A stretch of 64,000 nt of DNA from Rhodamnia argentea (Eukaryota > Streptophyta > Magnoliopsida > Myrtales > Myrtaceae). The notes under the pieces are model-generated. The model saw nothing but the letters and a program-made list of their open reading frames with translations, had not been told where the DNA came from and ran no database searches. Every line of letters begins with the position of its first letter. Within the stretch, counting starts at the first letter, position 1. A program made the position numbers and the translations under genes. Shown piece after piece: positions 34,749 to 44,540 of the stretch. The DNA is taken from positions 24,855,294 through 24,919,293 of the forward strand of contig NC_063155.1 in NCBI RefSeq assembly GCF_020921035.1, given 5' to 3'.

Positions 34749-35495
34749 AAGTCCCGTGATAAGTACACCATGAGTGCTATAACTTTTGTACGACGTTCAC
34801 TTGAGTACTATAACTTTTTTTTCGTCCACTTGAGTGTCATATCAGAGCAAAATCGTTTACTTGAATGCTATTTCTAGCAAATCATCTTATGTGGATTTAT
34901 TATTATTTTTTATTTATTTTCAATGACACATGGATTTTTTAAATAATTTTTTATATTTACGGAATTTTTTTAAAAAAATCATTTATTTTGATATTTTTAT
35001 TTTAATTATTTAATATTTTCTGGAAAAAAAAATCCTTCAATTTCTCATGGCCGGCGAGGGTCACCGAGAGGACCCTAGCCTTACAAGGCCGGCTCGCCTT
35101 CCGGCGCGGGGGGAGAGGGGGGGGTGCAGGTTGCGGAGGCGACGGCCCCGGGCGACGCAGGGGGGTGTGTGTGCAGGTTGCGGAGACGACGGCCCTGGGC
35201 GACGCGAGGGCCCTCATGGTGACCCTCACCAGCCAACAGGGGGAAAACAATAAAAAATAAAAAAATTCAAAATAACTAAAAGAATAAAATAAAGATCTAC
35301 GTTTATATTAAAAAATTCAAAAAATTTACTCCGGCGATGCTACTTCAGATTTTCCGACATACATGTAGGATTTCCGACGGGGCAAATCGGCAATAACACT
35401 TAAGTGATTGTTTTTTTTTTTCAAATTTTGAGCACTCAAGTGAACGCCGTACACAAGTTATGGCGATCACGGTGTACTTATCCTCTCGAGTCCTT
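34749..35495. repeat. MITE, TIR family B, with GC-rich core
   Basis: The left arm has GATAAGTACACCATGAGTGC and the right arm, reversed, GATAAGTACACCGTGATCGC. Further in, both have the GTACGRCGTTCACTTGAG sequence. The core 35047-35235 is GC-rich with two direct copies of a (G)TTGCGGAGRCGACGGCCC phrase. Non-coding. Confidence 0.7.
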
Positions 35496-35990
35496 CTTGA
35501 ACATTGACATTGTACGATCCCGAAGTAAGAGCTAAAAAAGTTAAATTTGAAATGGTTTTACCTTATTATGAGCCGAAATTGGGAAAGGCTAAAGAGAAAT
35601 GAAAAAAGAAAAAATGGCTCAGTTAGCGAAAGCTAAGCCAGTTTCAACAGCAAGTTCCGGAATGTCGATCTAATCAACCTAGCTATTACCCTAAATTGTA
35701 TGATCTGGACAGGGGTTGCTGTAGCTATACGATGTTAAAATGTAACCCCAGTTGATGGGACACAACTTATGTATTTTTTTTGTTTTGGTCAGAACACAAC
35801 TTATGTATTAACTACTTTGAATTCCTGTAAAATCGATATGTTTCGTTCTTCAGAAAACCTCTCATCATGTGACAAGCAGTCAAGCATAGTTAACTGGCGA
35901 AAACAAAAGGGTTTGTGTACTGGAGCAGACTGCGGAAGTTATATAAAGCTTTGAAAACTTTTGATTAATCATATTCATTTTACAACACGG

Positions 35991-36220
35991 GCTCTGTTTT
36001 GTTTCGCGAAAAAAAAAAATTAAAAATTTTTTTTTCTCAAAATGATCGGTTATATTGCTTACAAAAATGAATGAACGGAAATTATTTTCATTAGCCATGA
36101 AAATGTCTAGCCATAAATTGTTGTCGACAATGAAAACCTTTTCTATTGACTAAAATTTCAAGCTATAACTTTTCGAAAAATATTTTTCAAATTATTTATT
36201 TTTCGCGAAACAAACGGAGC
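35991..36220. repeat. MITE, TTTGTTTCGCGAAA family (best copy)
   Basis: The left end GCTCTGTTTTGTTTCGCG and the right end CGCGAAACAAACGGAGC form inverted repeats of about 20 bases around 190 bases of AT-rich sequence. Confidence 0.7.
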
Positions 36221-37881
36221 ATTAAATGAATTGTCAGGCCTATGCCGTATTTTCCCCTAGCATAGAAAATCCAGCTTTATAACAACATTGCATATGGAAA
36301 AAGTAGATCCGCGAGATGTACTAATCAATTGATGTGGTATGAAAAAAAAAATTGATGTGGTGTGCATCCGTGACACATATATCATCCATAAACACACCCC
36401 AAAATTGATCGATATTGCCTGTGCACATCAATATAATCAGAATAACATTGGTTATGTTTGAATTGTTTTTGAATAATTTATGCATGACCATGTTTCCATT
36501 GGATTAAGGATCTCTTGCATATGCCATGTGCGACTTGCTCACGAAGCAGATTAATCTTTGCAAAGAAAGTAATTTTGTTATTGACTTTTAAAATGATTTT
36601 CCCACTAATATTGGAGAAAATTGAGTTATGAGAACACAAATGATTTGCCTTATAACGAAAAAGAAGAACAAAAAAGTAATAGATAATTATAGTCTAATTT
36701 ATTTTATATAATGCTTTTATACTTCTATTTGACATTAGAGTTGGATACATGAATATATCTTCTAATTTATCGGGTCATATGAGGAGAAAACTCCATATAC
36801 ATTTCTAGGCGGATTTCTAGTTTATCTACATCTATCCCAATGATCCGCTTATCAAATCGTTGCACTTGATGTTCGATCGCGAAGAGAAGATGAGGACTTT
36901 GCAAAGTGAGTTTTCCGATTCAAAAAATAACCGAACCTATTTAAAAATTCTTCCTGTTCTATATTTAGTCGAAAAAACGCTCAACCTACGGGAATTGCTT
37001 ATTACTTTTCAGCTCTCTCAAGTAATTAAAAAATCTATGCTCCAGATCCATGAACATATAATATATACACAGAAATATCGCGTAAGCGAAGATAAAAGCA
37101 AGTACAAACAAGTATGAGAAAATTTAATATTTATTCAATTGGATTTAAATGTATAATTTCAGTTCAAGACTACGTAGTTAACTAGATAAATTGAGATGCG
37201 TTGTGTTGTGGAAAATTTCGCAAGGTTGTAATACGAAAACTTCACTTGCTTATAAAGGTAAATTGCTCATTACTTGCAATTTAAGTATTATTTAAATCAA
37301 AGACATAATGAAAGGAAATGACTAGAACTCCAATATTAATATATTCACTTTGTTAAAAGTGAAAGTCCTCTTCAGTTGATAGTCGATGAAATCAGCAACA
37401 TATGGCTATTAACCTGCTTTGGGTTATATCACAAGGACTTTGAAAGCCAATAGCATCTGGATTAACTATGTAGTTCATCCATTTGTTAATGTTTGAGACG
37501 AAAAAAAAAAAACAAGTAGTAGCAGTTTTTGTTTAAACCTAGTACTTTCTTCTAACCGGCCGGAGATAGAAGCAAATTAAGAGCTTCCGTTAGATACTTA
37601 CAGGCGAGAACATTCTTTATTCTCGAAGATGGGTTTATAAAAAATCGGACAAAACATAGATTCTTCGTCCTTTTTGAGGAATCATCATGAAAAATCAACC
37701 AAAAGCTATCTTGAAACGAAGAAAAGACACATGTGTGGGCAAGATTCTGCATCGATCGTCGAACTTTTTTTGGGAAAAAAAACCTCCTTGAAATAGAAAG
37801 TGAATAAGCTAGATACCTGGTTCTAGAAAAGAAACCCTGATTGCCCATGTCAACGCATGCACTTGGCTCCGACAAAACATT

Positions 37882-37884
<3 letters not shown>
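36221..37884. other. Non-genic DNA downstream of the ERF gene
   Basis: AT-rich sequence with no supported gene. The ORFs at 36860-37117 and 37552-38034 have no family motif; the latter's Ser/Leu run is only the translated microsatellite. Confidence 0.5.
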
Positions 37885-37928
<44 letters not shown>

Positions 37929-37943
37929 ACGGAGGGAGGGAGA
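37885..37943 (+). repeat. Compound (AG)n(GGGA)n microsatellite
   Basis: A pure AG tract running into GGGA/GGGAC repeats, about 180 bases past the stop codon of the minus-strand ERF gene and so possibly in its 3' UTR. Confidence 0.9.
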
Positions 37944-38121
37944 CAGAAAATCTGATCTTTAAATAAAAAGTTTCTAGCAGGAGACATAGAATCATGCTGT
38001 AAAATGATCTCGAAGAAGGTAAGCTTGTTTGCATACTACGTCAAACACGGGTAGCTCTCATCTCCTCCTGAAATTACTCTCACTAATATTATTCATGGAA
38101 TCATCTTCATCATCTTGGCCG

Positions 38122-39345
38122 CTAAGTATTCTCAACCGTAGCTGCTACGAAGCTGCTCATCGCAACTTCGGGGCACTGGAATAAGTCCTCGAACATGGAG
38201 TACTGGTCCTGCATCATCTGCAATCCGCTCTCTGGCCACTCGCCCCACAGCGACAGGGCCTGTGGTCCGGCAGCAGCAAGTATGTCAAAACTCTCCAGCT
38301 GCTCCAAGCTTGTCGTTGAGTCGGATGCGTACTCGCTGCCAACCACAGAGCACTCCACTGAAGCAGCAGGCTCTTCGGTGGTGGCAGAGGAACAAGCCTG
38401 CTGGCTCTTCGGCGGCGGCGACGAGGGTTTTGGGAAGAACCGTTCGATGACTTCCTCCAGCAGCCCTGAATTACTCGACGAGTACTCCTGAGGAAATAGT
38501 TGCTCCAACTCATGCTTGTGATCATCGGTTGTCGACGCCATGGTCGAGATGCTCGCGCTGACAGAGCTCTTCACGGGACAGATTTGATGGTCTTCCGCAA
38601 GGTGGAGGTTCATGGAAGAAGAAGAAGAAGAACAAGGATTGCCAGTGGAGGGACTTACCAGAGACCCTCCGGAGAAGGTGATGGGAGTTGACGTGGTCAA
38701 GGCCTGCAGGTTTGGGAAATGGCCGTAAGGTGAGTAAAGAGAAGCCGTGGTGGCGCTTGAGGAAGAGTTGAGGAAATCGCGGAGGAGGAGCATGTCAAGC
38801 GCGGAGGAGCTGGTGGCCACACTCCTCTGAGAAGCTGCCGAGGTAAAGTCACCGGTTGCAAAGGCAGATTGCCAGCTGGAGCGGCTCCCTATTGGGAAGC
38901 CGCGGAAAGTCTGGCTCGGGGCCGACTGCTTGGAGAAGTTGCAGAAGTGGTGGTGGGCGGAGTGAGGCAGCGGGGGAGGAGAGTTCGGGTACACGAAGTT
39001 GGTGCGGGCCTTGATTCCTCGCATCGCACGGGCTGCGCAATCATAGGCGCAGGCCGCCTCCTCCGCTGTGTCAAAGGTGCCCAGCCACCGCCGCTCCTTC
39101 GACTGCGGGTCCCTTATCTCCGCAGCGTAGCGGCCCCATGGGCGACGCCTCACCCCGCGGTACCTTGTGGCTCCGCCGGAGGGGACCCCGTCCCTCAGAG
39201 TCCTCTTGTTGGGATTGGCGGTGGCGGTGGCGGTGGCGGTGGCGGTGGCGGTGGGTTTCTTGGGGTGGTCGGGGAAGGTGGTTTCGGTGGGGTTGGTTTC
39301 TAGGTTTTGAGTGGCCCCGTTGAGTCTCCTAATTGCGTCTTCCAT
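38122..39345 (-). CDS. ESR2: AP2/ERF transcription factor, ESR2/DORNROESCHEN-LIKE type (407 aa)
   Basis: Intronless, 407 residues. The single AP2/ERF domain is at 61-118: it starts [20 protein letters not shown] and has the [16 protein letters not shown] helix region and the [12 protein letters not shown] end. It binds GCC-box-like DNA in the nucleus. Outside the domain, [10 protein letters not shown] at the N-terminus, MLLLRDFLN (185-193) and [14 protein letters not shown] (294-307, the ESR motif) match the subgroup VIIIb ESR1/ESR2 pattern known from Arabidopsis, closest to ESR2/DRNL/BOLITA. That factor promotes cytokinin-independent shoot regeneration and organ founder-cell identity. A Thr-Ala repeat (32-43) is coded by a GGTGGC-type hexamer run. 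Orthology to ESR2 rather than ESR1 is an inference. Confidence 0.88.
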   Translation of the reverse strand: MEDAIRRLNGATQNLETNPTETTFPDHPKKPTATATATATATANPNKRTLRDGVPSGGATRYRGVRRRPWGRYAAEIRDPQSKERRWLGTFDTAEEAACAYDCAARAMRGIKARTNFVYPNSPPPLPHSAHHHFCNFSKQSAPSQTFRGFPIGSRSSWQSAFATGDFTSAASQRSVATSSSALDMLLLRDFLNSSSSATTASLYSPYGHFPNLQALTTSTPITFSGGSLVSPSTGNPCSSSSSSMNLHLAEDHQICPVKSSVSASISTMASTTDDHKHELEQLFPQEYSSSNSGLLEEVIERFFPKPSSPPPKSQQACSSATTEEPAASVECSVVGSEYASDSTTSLEQLESFDILAAAGPQALSLWGEWPESGLQMMQDQYSMFEDLFQCPEVAMSSFVAATVENT

Positions 39346-39502
39346 GTTTTTAATACGGTGAAGAGAAGAGAGAGACAGAGAGGGAGATGGTGGGTGTGGT
39401 GTGGTGTGGTTGTGATCACTAGGGGTTGATGCAGACTCTTGGGAAGCTTTGATGTTGAGGACTACTTTAGGGTTTGGTGGCTAGAAGTTGCGAGGGAGAG
39501 AC

Positions 39503-39512
39503 GTATTTATAG
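39503..39512 (-). promoter_or_regulatory. TATA box of the ESR2-like gene
   Basis: Minus-strand CTATAAATAC, 158 bases before the ATG at 39345. It predicts a leader of about 130 bases, in which I saw no upstream ATG. Confidence 0.65.
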
Positions 39513-39889
39513 AGAAGAGGGTCTCCCTTTCGGGATAACACGTACGTCGAGGGTATAAATATCACAAATCATGACCCTTTTTTATTCATTTTTTCGCACA
39601 AAATATAAGTATTAGTTATCAGATGAAATACAGAAACTTAGAAGCATTTCCCAGCATTACAAATAGAACTAACAATGCAAGAAGATGGAGATAGGAAATC
39701 TCCATATAGTAGCCAATATTATATTAGCCAGGGAAAAGTCATTTTTGTATTGGAAAACTCTACCTCTAACGATTTTACGCATATTAAACAAAATAATATG
39801 GATAACATTTGACTTGTTTTGAAACGTCTGCAATAGAACCCATCCGATAAAATTACGTTTGCTGATATCGCTGGCCCAAATTAAGTTAT

Positions 39890-41770
39890 GTCACTCCACA
39901 TTCAGTCCCATTTGTGCGAATTTATCATAAATCTCTTTATAACAGTACCTAGAGCTTGATATTATTGAAATTAGAGCTAGTCTCAACTTAAGAAGACATC
40001 GCCAACTCAAGACCATACTGACCTTGATGTCATGCTACATAACTGGAGTGCCTCCGCATTTAGTAATGTGAACCCAAATACTCCATATGGAAGAGGACGG
40101 AAAATTGATGAGGTTCACAACATGCGACCCAACAATTCTTTGTTCCTTGATTTCAAATTGAGCAACCTAGTCCTCACTCCCTTTGGGTATGCAAACTACT
40201 CGCCAAGCAACTTTGTGGAATCTATATACTTATGTATTTCCGCCCATAAGAATTTTTTGATATTCTTCTCAACCTCATAGATAATTTGCTTTGGAAGTAG
40301 AAACATTTGCATCCAATAAGTGCAAATGGAGATTAGGACTGATTTTGGTCTACCGGAGAGTCATGCATAGCTTGTATGTTTCATGCCCCGTCCTTTCATC
40401 CTGTTAAAGATTTTGTCAGTCGGAATGTTGCAATTAGCATGCGTGAGCCTTCTAGTAACAAGTAGGAGTGGGCATGGCTTTAAGGTAGAAATGGGAATCA
40501 AACCTGTGGGAACCCATCCGATTATAGGTTCTAGGGTATACATAATATGCTCCAGATTTCAAAATTTGGGGAATCGATTTTGATGATTTGATTCCGGGTT
40601 CCAGGTTTTAGGCTCCACTTAGAACATGGAATAAATCTCTGTGTTTTTTTTATTCTATGTCCTCGCGCATGCGGCATTTCATGGCGTTCGATGATGAACA
40701 TATGATCCGAAACCACTAATTTGAGCTTCCATTTTTTAGCGATATCCGTGAATGAGATATTTACTTTGTTAATATTTCATATTCTGCGCGTGTCTAAATA
40801 TATATTGTGATCAGTGGATCGTAGCAACAAATGACGATTATTAGAGATTTATTAACTATAATTATTCAATTAAGAATACAGATAGAACCTAGATAGACAT
40901 TATAACCTGTAACAGGGTAGATTCCAAATTTAATGGTATGCGAGGTAGGTTTTAAATTTCAAAAATTGCAGAATTAGCTTCAATGGATAAGTTTCGGGTT
41001 CTAAGTGGAACCTAGATCCACCCTAGAACCGCTCGCCCCTAGTAACAAGGGGAACACCAAGGTATCTAATAGGGAGGGTAAGTGTGGATAAAGGCATGTA
41101 ATCCAATATGAGGAGCTTTTCATCCTCGGTCAACCTAGAGAAAAAGATTTGACATTTGTCTGGGTTAAAGTGCAATCTTGTGAGAGCCACAAAATCATCC
41201 AATGCATCAATAAGGCAAAGGACGGAGTTTACATCCACATGAACAAAGAGGAACCAATCATCTGTGAAGAATAAGTGAGTAATTTTTTTTTTTTTTTGTG
41301 TGTGTTTTACAGCATCGGTGGAACTCGAGGGAAGAAGCAGCAACTTTCACATTGGTAATTCTATTAAGAATTTCCATAAACAGGAGAAAGAGATATGAAA
41401 AAAGTGGATCACCTTGTCATAGCTCATTAGTGCTATCAAAATTGCCAACTTGTTCACTGGTCAAGTTAACTGAAAACCTCGGTGTCTTGATGCGTTGATT
41501 TCTTAGATCAACAAAGAAATCAGGTATTTTATAGCTTTAAGAACCTCAAGTACTACTTTTTACCATGTTAAAAGCTTTCATGAGAACAATTTTCATTGAC
41601 ACACGTTTACCTTTACCGCCCTTGTGGTAGCTGTGAAAGAGTTCTTGGCACAATAATATTTTTTCCGAAATCTATCGTCCCAAGATGAAGGGGGTTTGGT
41701 TGATAGGCCGACAACCGAGGAGAGAACACCACTTATTCTTTCTCCAAATAGCTTTGGTGGGACCCTTTGG
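39890..41770 (-). pseudogene. Decayed LINE reverse transcriptase, interrupted
   Basis: Minus-strand translation in shifting frames shows non-LTR reverse transcriptase landmarks in order: HKGGKGKRVSMKIVLMKAF and MVK near 41580-41620, RQGDP-like QGDPLFSYLF near 41400, the catalytic FTDD (normally FADD) near 41250, and LPIRYLGVPLVTR near 41040-41080. After an insertion it resumes with RLTHANCNIPTDKIFNRMK (40390-40455), then YWMQMFLLPKQ and EKNIKKFLWAE near 40240-40320. There are several stops and frameshifts, so it cannot be active. The 5' end, the endonuclease and the tail are not seen. Confidence 0.8.
40463..41041. mobile_element. hAT-type MITE inserted in the LINE
   Basis: The element begins TAGGAGTGGGC and ends GCTCGCCCCTA (imperfect TIR of 11 bases). 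It is flanked by a perfect 8-base target duplication GTAACAAG at 40455-40462 and 41042-41049. Both features are diagnostic of hAT transposition. 579 bases, no transposase. Removing it rejoins the LINE reading frame exactly at the LVT codons. Confidence 0.9.
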
Positions 41771-42210
41771 ATGAAGTAAGGCTTAATACAATTGGACTGC
41801 GTGATTTACGACTTTACTTTATGTCCATAGGGAAGATCTATATAGTTGTAGTTTTTAAACACCTCGTATTAGAGAGAGAAGGAAGGAAAGAGGGGGAGGG
41901 GGCAAAGTTAGGCTATGCGAATGACATGGTGTCCAATTAGACTATTAGCAATATATTTAAAAGCGTAAATTGATGGAAAAAGACGTGGTCCGAAATCAAA
42001 TGGTTGTTTTTGCTCGTCTCTTCTTTGTAGGACGGAACTCAGTCTAAAGACAGAAGTCATAAGTCTCGATTCTAAGTACAAGGTAACCGAGGGTTTAGAG
42101 ATTGAATGTCTCTTACTTCTGACATTCAATACATCCGATGAGGTATGAACTACCACAATCTATTGATAAAGCTTATAGATGGAAGGGTAATTTTGATAAT
42201 AGAATCTGAC
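41771..42210. other. Non-genic DNA
   Basis: Purine-rich at 41870-41905; otherwise nothing recognisable. Confidence 0.5.
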
Positions 42211-42435
42211 TTTTTTTTTTTTTTTTTATAATCCAGGATCCGTCGGTCGTAATCGAGCCCGAAGACCCTTTTCGACGGCGACTATACCCGAAGAGAGGCT
42301 AGCCCCGCGACTCACCAACAAGGGCCCCCCACTTAAGTCCAAGAAACGTATTGGGAGAGTTTCGAACTCCCGACTGTGGCTTACGCCGGCACCAAAGGGT
42401 TTGAGTCTCACCAACACGCCATGCCCGTGGTGGGT
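42211..42435 (-). mobile_element. tRNA-derived SINE with A tail and target duplication
   Basis: On the minus strand it starts ACCCACCACGGGCATGGCG, has an A-box-like GGCGTGTTGGTGAG and a B box GAGTTCGAAACTC, and ends in a poly-A tail (T run at 42211-42227). Flanks are GAATCTGACTTTT (42202 on) and GAATCTAACTTTT (42436-42448), a 13-base target duplication with one mismatch that overlaps the tail on one side. About 225 bases, typical for a plant SINE. Confidence 0.85.
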
Positions 42436-42449
42436 GAATCTAACTTTTA

Positions 42450-43145
42450 GTGCTCGTTCGATACAAAAATACTAAGTTTTTACAGAGACACGATGCAGCA
42501 TCATGCTGCTTGAAGATCGCCGGACATCCTTTTTATAAAATAAAAAAAAAAACGGTCTCATGAATCACGCACGTGCTAAAAACTACATAATTCGCACAAC
42601 AAAAGAAGAGCAGAAAAATTAATTACTGCTGCATGATAAACGCATTTCGAGTCCAAGGATGGTCTTATCACGTACCATACGACATTTTGTTTCCCCTAGA
42701 TGAGACATACGTACGCTGAATGACATATCATTAGTCCTATCTAGATATTAATATTTAACAGCTACCCCAGTGAAATTGAAGAAAATTAGCAGACTTCAAA
42801 TTTATTCAATATACACGATTATTTTCTTGCAAAAATTTCCCTTGATTGACCAAAAAAGGAAAAGAAAAAAAAAAAAAAAAACAGAGCCTGTGGAATGACA
42901 AGATGGAATTTATTAGGCGCGCTAAAATCGTCACGCCAATGCATCTCAACCCTTGGATGCAATTTTTATGCATTAAATTTGTTGTCTTTTCTAGATCCGA
43001 CGGTTGACATTCACCAAGGACAATGCTCCTTATTTGCTGAACGATGATAACTACAGTCAAACAGTGATTTGGGTGAAGCAGCAGGATCAACAGTCATCAG
43101 TGGTGAGGGCCGAAAAGAAATTCGAAAGAATATTATTAGAAATTA
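42450..43145. other. Non-genic DNA
   Basis: No gene supported. T-rich at 42190-42230 (SINE tail) and A-rich near 42862-42882. Confidence 0.5.
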
Positions 43146-43292
43146 TCCACGTCGGCGCCGGCAACGCCATGTCAGTGATTTTCCGTCAAAATTACACAAA
43201 TACAAAAGGTTTAGAGCTCAATTGGCCAAAAAAATATATGATTGAATTGACACAACTACAACAAATTTAATAATTTTTTAGTAAGTTTCCCC
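43146..43292. repeat. Half of a TIR family A element
   Basis: The right arm only: CACGTCGGCGCCGGC, TTCCGTCAAAATTACAC, TTGACACAACTACAACAAAT, ending TTAGTAAGTTTCCCC. No matching left arm was found upstream, so it is truncated. Confidence 0.6.
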
Positions 43293-43838
43293 TTGTAAAC
43301 CCTAGTCCTTGAATTCCCTGAGAAGTTGGCCATTTCTATTCCTCTGAAGGGTTTGGTTGATTGATCCACGACCTGTACAGATGCACACCGTCCCATGTAA
43401 AAACAACGTTTTTCGTATGTTTTTTTCCAATTCAAACGACAACGGCATCGGAAGAAGAATGCAGAAAAGGAGATAACTACGGAACTCATCTTGTCATCGA
43501 TGTGTTAAATAGGGTCCATTACGGCATGCAAAATAATTGGGTAGATGTCACTTATGATACCAACTTGACATATCCTAAGCTTCAGTCATCAGTTTAGCCT
43601 ATGGAAATGATTTCAGACAACATTATGTCGATGGAAACATGTTGGCAAATGAGCTAGGCAAGAGCAATTACAGCTCGCGTTTCGACTTGGCTCTCGTGCC
43701 CGTTCAACCTAGTTGGATTTTTTGAATAATTCCACCCATATAATGAGTGAAAAAGGCAAAATCTCTGGAAATTCAAAAGTAATAACCTAGGAATTCATTC
43801 ATGTTCATTTTTTTTTTTTGCAAGTTAACGATACTCAT
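43293..43838. other. Non-genic DNA
   Basis: About 545 bases between two family A elements. The short ORF at 43361-43597 has no motif I know; nothing else seen. Confidence 0.5.
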
Positions 43839-44540
43839 GGAAAACTGGAAAAAGTACCAAAAAGGTCATAAACCTATGGCATTAGTACCAATTTAGTCAT
43901 AGACCTTTCAATTTGACTAATTTAGTCATAAACGTATTCACATTGATACCAATTAAATCCAACCGATCAATTTAGGCCGAAAATTACTGACGTGGTTGTC
44001 GTCCGGCCTATTGACGATGACGTGAACATTTTTTAGTGATTTTTTTTTTTATTTCTTACAATTTTTTTTTAATTCCCTTTTCTTTTTGTAGGTGGCCGGC
44101 AATAGGCCATGGTTGACGAGAGCAAGGGTCGTCCTCGCTTGCCATAGGAGAGGGTGGCCTTGCCGGGCTGTGCCTGGGCAGGCAAGAACAGGCAAGGCTC
44201 CTCTCGCTAAATCCGGCAAGGCTACCCTAGCCCGAGTGAGGGGCGCCTTGCCGACGCTCACCGGCCATGGCTTGTGGTCGACATCCGGGGACCAATCATT
44301 GGCAAAAAGAGAAGGGAAAGGAAAAGAAAAGAAAAATATTAAAAAATTATTAAAAATGTTCACGTCGATCCCGGTTGTATCACGTAGGACCTTCAACATT
44401 CACGTAAGTGATTTCAAACCCAAATTGTCCGAATTGATGCTAATGTAAAAATATTTAGGACTAAATTGATGCAACTGAAAAATTCAAGACTGAATCGCTA
44501 TTAATACAATATCTTTGAAAAAATATATATAATTTTCTCC
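43839..44540. repeat. MITE, TIR family A, with GC-rich core
   Basis: The left end begins GGAAAACTGGAAAAAGTACC; the right end finishes TATATATAATTTTCTCC. The arms share ACCAATTTAGTCATA / ACTAAATTGATGCAAC-type sequence. The core (44092-44290) is GC-rich with repeated GGCAAGGC and GGCCATGG words, as in the 34-kb copy. Confidence 0.75.

Noticed and set aside
37552..38034. 160-aa minus-strand ORF with a Leu-Ser repeat
   Set aside because: The repeat is the translated AG microsatellite and the rest has no motif.
38869..39323. Plus-strand ORFs with Gly/Trp-Arg runs
   Set aside because: Antisense shadows of the ESR2-like AP2 domain and its hexamer repeat.
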